Positions 48,275 through 58,670 of a DNA stretch of 64,000 bases are shown piece after piece. Below the pieces are notes generated by a model. That model saw only the letters and a list, made by a program, of their open reading frames with translations, did not search any database and was not told the DNA's origin. Source of the stretch: Atrina japonica (lineage: Eukaryota; Mollusca; Bivalvia; Pterioida; Pinnidae); the NCBI GenBank assembly GCA_030159075.1, contig BROG01000938.1, positions 1 to 64,000 on the forward strand, written 5' to 3'. The position numbers and the translations under genes are program-made. Numbering within the stretch: position 1 is the first letter of the stretch; each line of letters opens with the position of its first letter.

Positions 48275-49607
48275 TGTATACAAATACCACTGGCCTCTTA
48301 ATTTATACAATGTACATGTAGGTTTGGTGTGGGTGACATCTTTGGTCAGTCAAGCTTGTAAGTGATGTTGTATTCTGCCACTTGTGTCATTAAAAAAAAA
48401 GCATTGTTTGACAGGGAATTTAAAGAATGTTGGGATATCTAATTTATTATGTTCCATTTCCTCTCGCTTTGATTGTCAGAATCTGACAAAAGGAAATAGA
48501 TAAATAAAAGTACATACAGTAGGTAGTATATTGTAAGATTTAGAGTTTAGTCAATTATACAGATATAAATGTTGGAGAGACGACCTTGTGAAACTGGAAC
48601 ATGGTAGAATGCATATACATGTAAATGTATATACAGGTAACACACACACACACAAACACACACAATTACATGTACACACACAAACATTCATACATACATA
48701 CATACATACACACATACAGTGACACACACAGACACACACATACACACACACATGTTGCCACAAATTGCTATGGTCTGCTACCAGTTTTCCATAATAAAGT
48801 AATTTCTAGTACCATTTTTTCCAAAATTGTAAAAAAAATATGCATGTATTACTTTTTTGAAAGAAATTTTTAAGTAATATTTTGAAGATAACATTCTTTT
48901 GTGAAACTCGACTACAAAGACTATGAGGCCAAAGTGAACATAAAATGTACTAGCCTATAGAGATACACTGTCTCAAAGAAGTCTATGGAAAGACTCGTTC
49001 CCTGGAATTTCCACTTGTTATAGGGTAATTGGTCCAGCACTTTTCCTTCACATAACTCTAATTTTAGGTCCAGGGTCCAGAAAAATGGGAAGATATTTTA
49101 ATTATATTAAAGACAAAAAACTTTAATTTGGGACATTTTTTTTTTAAAGTTCTGTAGGATAATCTTTACTGTGAAATTCCAAATTGGGAATATTTGGTAC
49201 ATTTTTGGGGAGAAAATAATAGACCGAGACACCCACAATGGTCACATGATGTATATTTTGTATCAGCTACATGTACATGTAGTATTCTAGACTAACAGGT
49301 TATGTATGTACATGTATTATTATGTATATGTACATGTACAAGTGGTAAACTTGACCTATATATCCATGTACTTCTTTTCTAATTACATGTGTATTTATCA
49401 GACTTCCTTTTCATACAAACTTACAACTGTACAGTTTGATTTTATATATTGTACTATCCATCTTAAGCACTTTGTCATCACAAGGAAGGTATAGTAGTTT
49501 TTGTTGTTGTTAATTTGAGAGCAACAGCTACAGTGTACCGACTGTTTGTACACAGCATATGTGTGTGTGTCATTTTGTAATTACGTAGTACTGGTTTTAG
49601 TAATAAA

Positions 49608-49646
<39 letters not shown>

Positions 49647-52600
49647 TGCTTCCAATTACAGAGAAATAAGAATGCTTAAAAGAAAAGAAAGAGAGAAGGA
49701 AGAGATAGATAAATGAAATAGATAGATTGAAGGGTAGATAGATAAATAGAGAGATTAATAGATAGATAGATGCATGCTACATATATATAGATCCATAGAT
49801 AGATAGATGCTAGATACATAGACAGATACATGTAGATGCTAGATAGATAGTTAGAAAGAAACATGAAAAGATTTTTCCTGGACATTTTATATGTTATACA
49901 CATGTATGTTAATATTTCTACAGAAACTTTAAGGATTCTTAGCAAAATAGAAATGAGTAAAAATACAAACACATAAATAATTCTCTCAAGCTTTTAATTT
50001 ACAATTGTTCCTCTATGATTATACTCTGTGATGTTGCATAATGTAAAGTATAGTTATGTTAATTTGCAAATGTAAGACAATACCAAATTGTTTCTTCTCT
50101 GGTATTTGACATTTACCAGAATGTGGCATTTTTTTTTTTTTTTTTGGCACTTACATCCTACAAGAGCATGAAGAGCATGGTTAATGCTTATATATGTAAT
50201 TATAAATGCTTCCTGGGCCCAAAGTCACCAAATTTATTCAGTTCTCCAGCTAGGCTAACTTTTCATGATTTTAAGGTAAAACATGCAAACTTTATTCTGT
50301 AACTGGACATGTTTGTATATTGATGGCATATAACTGTAAATAATGATCAAAATTATGGCCCATTTGAAGAAAACTTCAGAAATATTAAAAAAAATGTTTG
50401 AGTATGTACTTAAATTTTGAGAACCGTACTCAATGTATTTATTGAGTTTTTTTACTGGAAAATTATAAGTGTGACGCGAAAATTTATATGTACTGGTAAA
50501 TGATTAAAAATAACAATATGTTTCCTAATCACTAAAATCCAAAAGTTTTATCAACAATTTTATAGTCAAAATAATGAAATAAAAGTTGAGCTTGAGTATT
50601 GAGTGAATTTGGTAACTTCGGGCCCTGATGTATTTCATTCTATGATCATTTTAAGTTTTCTTTAGGTAGAATTTACAGACTGTTTCTCCATGTAAATTTA
50701 GTTTTATTTTTCCCATTTTCAATATATTTTCCCATTATTTTCCCCACTTTGAGTATATTTTCCCACTTTTCGACATACATGTTTCGGCATATTGGAATCT
50801 CACTACTAAGACCACGTAACTAAATCAAAGTGGTCTAAATAACGAGGTGGTCTTTTAAGTGAGGTTTTTTGAATATATACACGTAGAAATATTTAAGAGA
50901 CTAAATACATGTACATATATTATTAACAGTCTTACATGCAGTATGTTCTACTTAACGAGGTGGTCTTTAGTCTTGGTTCCACTGTAAATTTATCTCGGTG
51001 AAATTTTCTCAATTAGGAAGGCTTATGAATATGAACGACACTATACATGTACATCACTGTACAGAACCTCATTTGAAAGACCAACTCACTAATTGGACCA
51101 CTTTGAGTTATTCAGTTAGGTGGTCTTAATTGCAAGGTTCTACTGTACATGTACATTCATGTTTGCCATAAGTCCAAAGCGCAAGTCAAAATTTGTGACA
51201 CTTCACCCATAGCTGGTGACATTTCCATTTAAGTTTTAAAAAATAATTCTCGGCATATTTTATGTAAAACAACAAAAAGTTCAACAGAGTTGTTTCCCTT
51301 GGGAGACTCCAATGTACATCGAAGACTAGAGAGACAAGAAGGATAATTTTAAGTTAATTTAACACCGGATTTAGTAATGCAAATTTGACGTCACTTTATT
51401 GTGTTTTTATGAGATGCTTTGCATTTGAAATATTAACTAAATGTGTGAGAATTCCACCGGATAATAATTATACTCCTTTCACTGGCATTTCTGTCTAGCC
51501 GCAGCACACAATATTTTTGATTTATTGCGTTATACACCATATATTTTAGTGTGAAATAAATTTCTGTCGGAAACATGACATTTTGTGATGTTTGTACGGG
51601 ATATTTGTGGCATTTTAATGTTGTTTTAATATATACTTTTATTTTCTTTTTTTCCTTTTACTACTTGTAAGCAAGCACCTGCTCTGATAGACCTTATAAA
51701 ATGTGTATGGTGAAGGTGTATTGACAGTAAATGTTCTTATGGCTACCAGAGTTATAGGTACACTCAGCATTATTCTGATTCAAGAGGGTTATAGCAAGGC
51801 AACCTGTTCTGCCCCGATGTTTTCCTACCTTGTTCCTTTTTCATTTGTTCACCTAGCAGATAAACCAAAGCCCATGCATCTGTGATTTTTCTGAACTGTC
51901 TTGCTAAAATAGGAATATAGTGACATTTTAGTGTGGAAATTAAGAAAAGTTCCTAGGTATGTGCTGTTTCATTTTCTTGATGAGGGCCATGCTGCAAGTG
52001 TCTTTTCATGTTTTAAAAAAATGGGACATTTCTCTTAGAAAATCCTGTCTCTCGGAGTTTCTTGGTGGAACAATGCTCAGGTGACCTTTTTGACCGGGGC
52101 AGTCGGGTCGTTGCACCATGCGTAACTGCATCTTGCACAACTCGGAACAGATTTTTCTCAGATTTAAATTTATACCACACTCAATAATTTTTCAGATACA
52201 GTGAAACTTGTATATAACAACCTCCTTAGGGACACAAGAAAACTGGTCTTTATAAGGAGGTTGTCTTTATATAGAGATTAATTTGTACACAAATAGTACT
52301 ATTGGGGACAGCAAAAACAGTCTTTGTGACCAGGTGGTCTTTATACACAGGTGGTTGCTAGAGCAGGTTTTACTGTACATGTATATTGATGCGACCTGTC
52401 TTTAGTGGTGGAGGCTAGAACCCGGTTACTCTGCAAGTCAACTGCCAAACTTTCTTACAAAATCAGCTAAGGTGTCAACGGGACTCGAAACCCATTGTGA
52501 CTAGTGTTGAGAGACTTCTCAAAATCACCTGGACCAATTCTTGCTTAATTTGGTATGTAACAACTCTTGGGTATGGAAAATTAAAAACTTGAATTTTCTG

Positions 52601-54318
52601 ACCCAGGGGTCGGGCATTCTTTAAAATGAGCAGGAACAAAGTTACCTTTTAGACCTTTTCACCTCTTGTGTTAAACTGACCTTTCATAAGGTTCAAGTGC
52701 AAAAATGGGGTGGGATGGTCTCCATGGCACAAGTGGTTTAGAGAATCACACTTTAACTTATCAACCCCTGCAAAACAATGGACCCTTCTGTAAATCAATG
52801 ACTTAGACCAATCCAAATGTATCATTAGGGGTGAGTGAATTAAACTATAAAGTATCTCACCTCTAGTTAGTGAGGGTTTAAGCCCACTTGAATCTTAGAT
52901 GATTTTGTGGGACAGTCTGCCATTTACCTTTGGGAGCGATTGATGTCTTCCTGGGTACATTGTGACGGGATTCTCTCTTCCACCATTAAAAACTAGTGGC
53001 CACCATATAACTGAAACATTTTTCAATTTGGCCTAAAACAGCATTTTAACAAAAAAAAATTTTTTAGAATTGGAAATACATGTACAATAAAACCTGCTTT
53101 AGCAACCACCTGTATTTAAATACCACCTGGTCACAAAGACCGTTTTTTGCTGTCCCCAATAGTACCTTTTGTGTACAAATCAAACTCTACATAAAGACCA
53201 TCTCCCTATAAAGACCAGTTTTCCTGCATCCCTTTAAAGAAGTCCTTATATACAAGTTTCACTGTAATTAACTTTTTTTGGAATATTATATAATAGATAT
53301 TTTAAAGCAATAGGATAAAAATAAAAAAACATTTCTTGTATTTTCAAAGTAAAATTGAAGAGTTACCAATCAATAATCAAAACTCAAGTCCATTATAACA
53401 CGATGAATTAGATGTGCAAATGATCTCAACATGAAGAACAATTATGAATCCCAAACAGGATAAGACCAGGTGTCCGGAAGGAGTCAGCGTTTTCTGCTGG
53501 CATGCCACACCCGTCGCAAATGTTCCATGGAAACCTTTCTAGTATGATGAACGGGTAAAATTTGGTAAAAAGGTCAAGTTTGGTGATGAGGTCAAGTTCA
53601 GTGTAAAGCATGATTGGTGAAGCGGAGTCACTGTCTGTGGTCGTGATCCAAAATACTATTTAATATCTCTGAGAGGGGGACTTCATAATGTTTAACAAGA
53701 TCCCCTTATCGACCATAAAACTTCTTAAATGACAACTCCAAGCGTTCAACAATGTAACCTTGTGTAAGTAGTTTATTGGCTAGTCGTTTAGCTCAAAGAA
53801 TAAAACATTCATAAGAAGAGCATGCCCTGGCATAACATATAAGTTGTGAAATGAAAACTCCAAAGGCAGGAGAAGATGGAATATTACTACTCTACTTAGA
53901 AACGGGAAGTTTGTGATATGGAAATTGAAATTGTCTCGTTGATTGGAATGACTGGAAGCTAAAAATTATTAACGAAAATTAGAAAATTACAGCTTGATTC
54001 TAACTTGAAAATGATCTAGAAATAACACTCCATCACTTACGTGCCCATATTTGACGTTTTTGCTGACTGTCAACTCTAGGTCTAATCTAGTTAGTAACAC
54101 TACATATTTGAATAGAAACGCGATACTACTAAATAATGTGATATATTCACTGTCCTACTTTTATTTCCCTTAGGAATTCCCATAAAAAATTAAAAAATTG
54201 AAACTATTTTTGAATTTGACAATCAACATAAATTTGTTTTTGACAGCAGTTTTAATTAGAGCTGATGTCATATTTATGTTACACAAAGTACTAATCAGTC
54301 TTTCTACTTTTCTTTCTT

Positions 54319-54353
<35 letters not shown>

Positions 54354-57277
54354 TTATCTCTCTCTTTCTTTTATTTTTTCTCTGTAGGATGAACACATTA
54401 AAAATCTAAAAATGAGAAAAATGGTTCCTTTGCCTTTTTGTCAGTGAAAAATAAAAAATGAAATTTTTTATAGAATTTAAAAAAAATGAGTTTTACATTT
54501 GTACCTGTTTGAAAGATCATATCTCTGCTCTCACTCATTCTTGTACCAATCTCACTGTGTCTCACAGTGATGAAAATATCTTTAAAAAAAGATAAAAAGG
54601 AAATTGTACTCTTTTTTTAAAGACTTTTTAATGAGATAAAAAAGAAAGGAAATTTCGATAAAAAGTTTGAAAAAGGAGAAATTACGCATTTGGATAAGAC
54701 TAAAACCAGGGGTGCCCTTAGCTGTCACAGTAGATATGTGGCAACTAAAAGAACCCTCACTGAATCGGCATCAGGCCATAGCACAGGTCAAAATTTATAG
54801 CACTTCATCTAAAGATATTAGTATCTCAATATAAGTGAAATATTCTAGGCTGAATGTAATTTTACAGCAATCAAACAAGCATGCAAACAGGTGTACGTAA
54901 TTTTACTGAGGGAAATCAAAATAATTTTCCCATTTAGCATGCATAGATGACTTTTTGAGATGTAACCAACATTATCAAATTTCACATATCACATAATAGG
55001 AGCAATGCCGACATTAGTTTCATTTCCTCATTTCGTTAAAACTTAGCGTCTATCTAAACACACCACCAAGATGTTGAGGTGTGGTAATTAACTTTGAATT
55101 GTAAATGACGACAGAATGTGTTACTCTAGCTTCAGTGGTTCCATTCATACCCGTTCATTACGTCATTTTTTTTACTATTGGTGTATATATATATATATAT
55201 AATATACAGTAGTGAGTGGCCCATAATGGCCTACAGCAAAGTAACTCAGAACAAAATTATTTTTCTTTTTCTCCCGAGTATATATATATATCTATATAAA
55301 TATCATTGTAATTTTATGCATATATATGTAAACCTTGGCCATTGTATGGTGGCCCCACCTTGACATTTTTATACATCACTCAAGCATCTAATTTCGTTAT
55401 GGTTTAGTAGCCTACAGGCAAGTTTCGGAGTAAATCGACACTGTTGGGATTGTTTTGTGTATGCCAGTGTGTATGTGACATGCCATTCTTGAGTTTGTAT
55501 ACAATGTGTGTGTATATTTATACTCTCTGTATATAGGTAATGTAAAGCAGGCTGTCACCAAATTGTATCTATAGTCTGTTTCAAAAATCTTTTTTTTTCC
55601 TAATTCTTGAGGGACCATATCATGATCTGCTTTAAAGTTGTTAAATGTCAACACTGCATATGATACCCCTTCTAATGTGACTCAAATGTGGAAAGAATGC
55701 TATCCTTAGGTAGATAAAGAACTAGATTAATCGACATCATGGTAAAAGTGACATCAAAGGGATGGATGACATTGACATTAAGGGATAATGTCATATTAGA
55801 CTAAATGTGATATTTGGCAAAGACGATGACATTTGGCATAAATGATATAATTACGCTGATGAGAGATGAATGATATTTTAAGAATTATTTTGACATCAGA
55901 GATAAAGTACATTATAAATAAGGTTAATGTCACATTGACATCAAGTCCGAAATTGTTTTGTCAATGGCATCTTCCCAGAACTGGCCGAAAAAGGCCTGTG
56001 TTGTGTTTTCAGAGGTGAAATGTGATTTATTTCTTGTTTCAGGTGTTGATAAATCTTGGCAAAGCGGACAAAACATCAGATGAACAATTTGACGAGCATG
56101 TACACAAACTCGAGAGACAGCAGGTACGTTGATATCATCCATTAATATGTACAGTAAAACCTATTTTAGCAACCACCTGTGTATAAAGACCACCTGGTCA
56201 CAAAGAACCTGCTGAAGAAGATTTGCTGTCCCCAATAGTGCCAATTATGTACATAAAGACAACCTCCCTATAAAGACCGGTTTTCTTGTGTCCCTAAGGA
56301 GGTCGTTATATACAAGTTTCACAGTACTTATATGTATGCACTTGATAGGTTTTTATAGAGAAGGCATATGAATTGATATCATTTTGAGTATATACTTTAT
56401 AACAATCGTTCGTACAATACTTACTCTTAGTCATTTGATAGAGAATTCATATGAGTTGATATCATTTTTGAGTATGTACTTAAACTGGAGAGAGAAATGG
56501 CATATGAGTTGATAACATTCTCTAGTAGTTAAACGAGAGAGAGAGAGAGAGAAAGAGAGAGAGATTACTTGTATACATGTGAACCTGTGTACATTAAAAA
56601 ATCATCCCCTCTCAATAAAAAAGTAAAGAAACAAAAAACAAAAAAAACATGGCCATGGAAATCCCTTCAAGGAGAAAAATCAGCTTCCATAAGATGATAG
56701 TGCAGATAATTGTTTCTAATTTTGTCATTATTTCTTATCATTCAAGATTATTTTGTGCATAAATTTCCATTTGAATTAGCTGACCCCCTAGGCCACTGAA
56801 GTACAAATATTCTTATTTATGCGGTTGTTGTGCTATTTACATTAATTTCAACACCTTATATACCGTTATTCATTTCATTTGTCATATAGAGAAATAGATA
56901 TCATATTTCATATTCTATTTATAACATTTGTGAAACTATGTTAGCATTTCCGTAAGTTGGACCCAAAAATAAAATTTAATTTATTAAATTTGTTTCCAGT
57001 GTTATGTTAGATCGCAAGAACTGAAACTTTTATCTGCAAGTTAAAATCGAGAGTCAAACCTACGAGTGGGTGTTTGAGGCTTGATTTTAACTTATTTATT
57101 ATTAATTAACAAATTTCCAGTTATTGTGGTCAGATTGTTTTCCCTGTTATCCACTAATGGAGCACCTTATCCCAATTTTTCGACAAATGTTTTGTGGTAT
57201 TCGTGTCTTTGGAAGCTCTTTTGGTTCATTTTGGACAGGCCCCCCCCCCCCACCCCCCCCCCCCCCCCCCCCCCGTC

Positions 57278-57353
<76 letters not shown>

Positions 57354-58021
57354 TTCCCATAATTTGTTCAAACTGTATTACTATTACAAACTAATAGTCT
57401 CTTGTCATCTGGAATCAAATCAATAAATTTGTTAATAAAGTAAATTCAATGTCTGCATTGTTCATATTTTTGATGGCAATAATGGTTGTAATAGCGAGAT
57501 ATTTATTTATTACAAAACAATACCAATATGTTTAAACAGGATGTGGATCATGTCTTTTGAGTCTTACAAATGCTCTGATTTAATTATTTTCACCTGTCCC
57601 ATCGAACAGGTTGATACAACTTCTGCCAGCCTAACAGACAAATCTTCCTGTCCCAGACTGTTGGACAGTCCTTAATATCAAGACCTGTTGTCATTTTCTG
57701 TAGCCACACAATATGAATTCTGTTCCAACATGCCCCCACCTCCACCTTGAGCCCCTCAAAAAAAAACAAAATACAAAACAAAATACAAAGAAGAAAAACA
57801 GACAAAATAAAAAGAAAAAAAAAACAAACAAAAATCATTTTGCTATAAATATATGTAGAGCTTAATTGCAGAGTTATGAGTGATTAAATATGCTGTAAAA
57901 CCTTTCCTTTCTTTAGCGTGCTACTTTTGTCTATGTTTTAATTAATAACATGTGTATTACTTGCAGGATGTGGCCAACAAATTCCAAAAAGAACTTCGAA
58001 ACTATGTCAATTGTGCCAAAG
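25952..58021 (+). CDS. Amphiphysin/BIN1-like N-BAR protein, 5' part (exons 1-3; continues beyond the window)
   Basis: Three exons encode 68 residues: [50 protein letters not shown] and [18 protein letters not shown] plus one base. They align in order and without gaps to the N-terminus of the amphiphysin family, whose members read [20 protein letters not shown] and, in the fly, NFNRQQ...RLQKEFNNYI. The first 23 residues form the amphipathic H0 helix that inserts in membranes; the rest starts BAR helix 1. Known role: sensing and inducing membrane curvature, as in endocytosis or muscle T-tubules. The ATG at 25952 is the first in frame after a stop at 25772-25774 and has A at -3 and G at +4. The next expected exon (MQEAS...EVYEPDW) was not found before 64000. 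Whether the orthologue is best called AMPH or BIN1 cannot be decided, as invertebrates usually have one. Confidence 0.9.
28259..28455 (+). mobile_element. tRNA-derived SINE head and centre (left part of a split copy)
   Basis: A-box-like TGGCTCCGTGGTAGAGTGC, B-box-like GCAGGTTCGTGCC, then TTTTCCTGTCCTTTCGGACT and CATTGCTCAGTGGCCATAAG as in family 1, breaking off at GCTGAGCATATGGC. The matching tail resumes at about 35393. GTTGGCCA at 28251-28258 and 35485-35492 may be the target duplication of the whole. Confidence 0.85.
28456..28787. other. Unassigned sequence between SINE head and T-poor stretch
   Basis: About 330 bases, T- and G-rich, of ordinary complexity. It shows no match to other parts of the window except a weak TTTGGGTGACGT resembling the SINE tail. 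Nothing further recognised. Confidence 0.5.
28788..35392. repeat. T-poor, A-dominated low-complexity stretch, 6.6 kb
   Basis: A, G and C only, with very rare T (3 of the 180 bases at 29041-29220) and no period visible. Because the minus strand almost lacks A, stop codons vanish there and long phenylalanine/serine/leucine-rich frames appear (for example 28712-30622, 33269-34870); plus-strand frames are lysine/arginine-rich. None resembles a protein family. It lies inside a split SINE. Confidence 0.92.
35393..35484 (+). mobile_element. SINE tail (right part of the split copy)
   Basis: AAAATTTGAAGCCCTGCAAC, GGTAACGTCTCCATATGAGT and TTCTTGAGTGAGATGTTATA match the family-1 tail with several mismatches. 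It follows directly on the T-poor stretch. Confidence 0.85.
35580..35798. repeat. AGCCCTGACC minisatellite (left of G-free stretch)
   Basis: Imperfect units of AAGCCCTGACCCACCTTAAA, then two near-perfect 37-bp units of CTGACCTGCTCAAAAGCCCC plus TGTGGGC. The motif resumes at 36722 (AGCCCTGACCTACCTAAAAA). Confidence 0.85.
35799..36721. repeat. G-free, C-dominated low-complexity stretch
   Basis: 923 bases without a single G on the plus strand: C runs with T and rare A, and no period. It sits inside the AGCCCTGACC minisatellite. The proline/serine-rich plus frames and glycine-rich minus frames here are composition artefacts. Confidence 0.92.
37107..37375 (+). mobile_element. SINE-like repeat, family 4
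   Basis: tRNA-like start GCCAACCTGGCCAAGTGGTT and an end with CACCATTAAAAACTGACCGC and CATACAACTGAAAAATTG. Related 3' parts occur at about 44570-44690, 52865-53035 and 58100-58490. No target duplication was identified. Confidence 0.65.
37388..37570. mobile_element. AGTAAAACCTG-ended inverted-repeat element, copy
   Basis: CAATAAAACCTGCTTTAGTG...AAAGACCACCTGGTC...TGCTGTCCCCAATAGTA...TATATAAAGACCAACTCCCT...GAGGTCGTTATATAC...ACAAGTTT. Same order of blocks as the copies at 52198, 53083 and 56149. Confidence 0.8.
38074..39433. repeat. GTTACCACCTGATA minisatellite, about 1.36 kb
   Basis: Dozens of units of GTTACCACCTGATATA (16 bp) or the 21-bp form with AGTATT or AGTAT spacers, alternating CTGATA and CTAATA. 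It is interrupted by unrelated sequence at about 38262-38577. Confidence 0.95.
40859..41130 (+). mobile_element. tRNA-derived SINE, family 1, full length
   Basis: Starts GAGCCGGCCTGGCACAGTTG, B box GAGTTCGAGTCC, tail TTAAACAACAATAAACAAAC. The 13-bp duplication ACAAATCTAATGA lies at 40846-40858 and 41131-41143. The head keeps an arm-loop-like CGACTTTTGATCGG. Confidence 0.95.
41351..41637 (+). mobile_element. tRNA-derived SINE, family 1, full length
   Basis: Starts GAGCCGCCCTGGCCGAGTCG, B box GAGTTCGAGTCCC, centre CCTGTCCTTCGGATGAGACA, tail GGGACGTTAAACAACAAATA. The 12-bp perfect duplication TCGAGATGACCA lies at 41339-41350 and 41638-41649. Only about 220 bp from the previous copy, but an independent insertion with its own target site. 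Confidence 0.96.
42600..43012. repeat. 47-bp minisatellite, about 8 units
   Basis: Units of ATGCATGTCCCCTAAATGTG, AAGCATTCTGAGAGTATTGA and TGAACCT, highly alike, ending where a short TATATACACACACA stretch begins. Confidence 0.95.
45272..45572 (+). repeat. 300-bp direct duplication, copy A
   Basis: Runs from TCATCATTGTTGTCGTCCGC to ACACCAAGATCTGGCAAG. Differs from copy B (46807-47100) by a few substitutions and one extra 7-bp TTTTGAC unit. Confidence 0.95.
45597..46045. repeat. 22-bp minisatellite (TTCATGTTATTTCAGTACATGT type)
   Basis: About 20 imperfect units with GTTGTTTCAG, GTTATTTCAG and TTTTGGTA variants. Frames of 150-164 codons through it ([19 protein letters not shown]) are repeat translations, not genes. 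Confidence 0.95.
46807..47100 (+). repeat. 300-bp direct duplication, copy B
   Basis: See copy A. AAATGTACAATGTACAGTCT also occurs on both sides of copy B (near 46759 and 47180), so the duplicated unit may have been longer. Confidence 0.93.
48197..48271. repeat. Compound (AC)n(TA)n microsatellite
   Basis: AC repeats to about 48222, then TA repeats to 48271. A second AC-rich stretch with CATACATA repeats follows at 48638-48752. Confidence 0.97.
49613..49860. repeat. (GA)n and GATA-type simple repeats
   Basis: GAGA repeats at 49613-49642, then AGATAGAT-rich text with interruptions to about 49860. Confidence 0.9.
50215..50622. mobile_element. GGGCCCGAAGTCACC inverted-repeat element, copy 1
   Basis: The left end GGGCCCAAAGTCACCAAATT and right end AATTTGGTAACTTCGGGCCC are inverted repeats. 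The inside has GTACTCAATG and TTATAAGTGTGACGCG blocks shared with copy 2 in the opposite orientation. No transposase and no clear target duplication. Confidence 0.85.
52198..52377. mobile_element. AGTAAAACCTG-ended inverted-repeat element, copy
   Basis: ACAGTGAAACTTGTATATAA at one end and AGCAGGTTTTACTGTA at the other, with GGTCTTTATAAGGAGGTTG and ATTGGGGACAGCAAAAACAG inside. Orientation opposite to the copies at 53083 and 56149. Confidence 0.85.
53083..53266. mobile_element. AGTAAAACCTG-ended inverted-repeat element, copy
   Basis: ACAATAAAACCTGCTTTAGC start and ATACAAGTTTCACTGTA end, with GCTGTCCCCAATAGTACC and CCTATAAAGACCAG inside. Confidence 0.85.
54308..54365. repeat. (CT)n microsatellite
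   Basis: CTTT then pure CT repeats, slightly interrupted at the right end. Confidence 0.95.
54722..54885 (+). mobile_element. SINE fragment (family-2-like tail)
   Basis: AAGAACCCTCACTGAATCGG, GCACAGGTCAAAATTTATAG and AAGTGAAATATTCTAG in SINE order, with the head missing. A similar fragment at 59635-59768 ends in AAACAAACAAACAAAC; smaller pieces lie at 26795-26870, 46590-46640 and 51170-51290. Confidence 0.7.
56043..56123 (+). CDS. Amphiphysin-like exon 2 (BAR helix 1)
   Basis: 27 codons starting [20 protein letters not shown] and ending ERQQ. The acceptor is TGTTTCAG and the donor CAG|GTACGT, with phase 0 on both sides. LGKADxTxDEQF is the signature of the family. Confidence 0.95.
56149..56326. 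mobile_element. AGTAAAACCTG-ended inverted-repeat element next to amphiphysin-like exon 2
   Basis: ACAGTAAAACCTATTTTAGC start and ATACAAGTTTCACAGTA end, about 180 bp. Its left end is only 25 bases from the exon 2 splice donor. Confidence 0.85.
57240..57353. repeat. Poly-C tract, about 110 bp
   Basis: Almost pure C with interruptions at 57252 and 57275-57278. It lies in amphiphysin-like intron 2 and gives false polyproline frames. Confidence 0.95.
57967..58021 (+). CDS. Amphiphysin-like exon 3
   Basis: [18 protein letters not shown] plus one base. The acceptor is TTGCAG and the donor AAAG|GTAAGA. It ends in phase 1, so the next exon should complete an A or G codon, as in vertebrate AMPH and BIN1 (K-G/A-M-x-EAS). 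Confidence 0.9.
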
Positions 58022-58505
58022 GTAAGATACAATTTTAAATGTCAGAATCCACATTTGTTTTGTCTCATTTTTCACATTTCCTTTTTTGGCAAAATTTGTT
58101 CTTTCTTTCCATGGCCAAGTTGGAGTGGTTAGAGCATCATGCTTCAAACAATGCTATATCTCACCTCTGACTGGGACTTTACACAATCTTTTGGGATTGG
58201 GGCCTGGGCCTTTTGAATTGGGAATTTTGCATTTTAATACCTTTTATTAAAATTGGGAAAACTAAAAATACACAAAATTTTGCATTGGGAATGGGACGTT
58301 ATTTCGCCTTCCTCTTAAGTCAGTGCAGGGTCCTAAGCTGATCTTGTGAGATTGTTTGTCAGTTTACTTACAGACGGCTGGTGGTCTCCTTCCAGGCATG
58401 TTGTAACCAGGTTCTTTCCTCCACCATTGAAAAGTGGCTGCCACCATATAAAATTGAAAAAACTGTTGTGTGGTGTAAAACAAAAATAAAACAAACAAAC
58501 ACTGT

Positions 58506-58670
58506 TGAAGCTCTTTTTCACCTTTTTGCACCCTTTGAAGCTCTTTTTCACCTTTTTGCAAGCTCTTTTTCACCTTTTTTTACACTTTTTGAAGATCTTT
58601 TTGCACTCTTTGAAGCTCTTTTTCACCTTTTTGCACCCTTTGAAGATCATTTGCACCTTTTTTGCACCTA
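58506..58670. repeat. About 30-bp minisatellite
   Basis: Five or so units of AAGCTCTTTTTCACCTTTTT plus GCACCCTTTG with small deletions. Its translations (FFTFLHPLK-like) are not genes. Confidence 0.93.

Larger units (their letters stand above)
26021..56042. other. Amphiphysin-like intron 1 (about 30 kb)
   Basis: Filled with repeats listed separately: SINEs, T-poor and G-free stretches, minisatellites, inverted-repeat elements and microsatellites. I found no nested gene on either strand; the long frames at 28.7-35.6 kb are composition artefacts. 26041-28240, 39640-40840, 43010-44900, 47230-48180 and 53280-54720 hold only AT-rich sequence and short repeat fragments. Confidence 0.7.

Noticed and set aside
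57081..57426. Polyproline-containing frames
   Set aside because: Created by the poly-C tract. Three overlapping frames all show it, with no splice or homology support.
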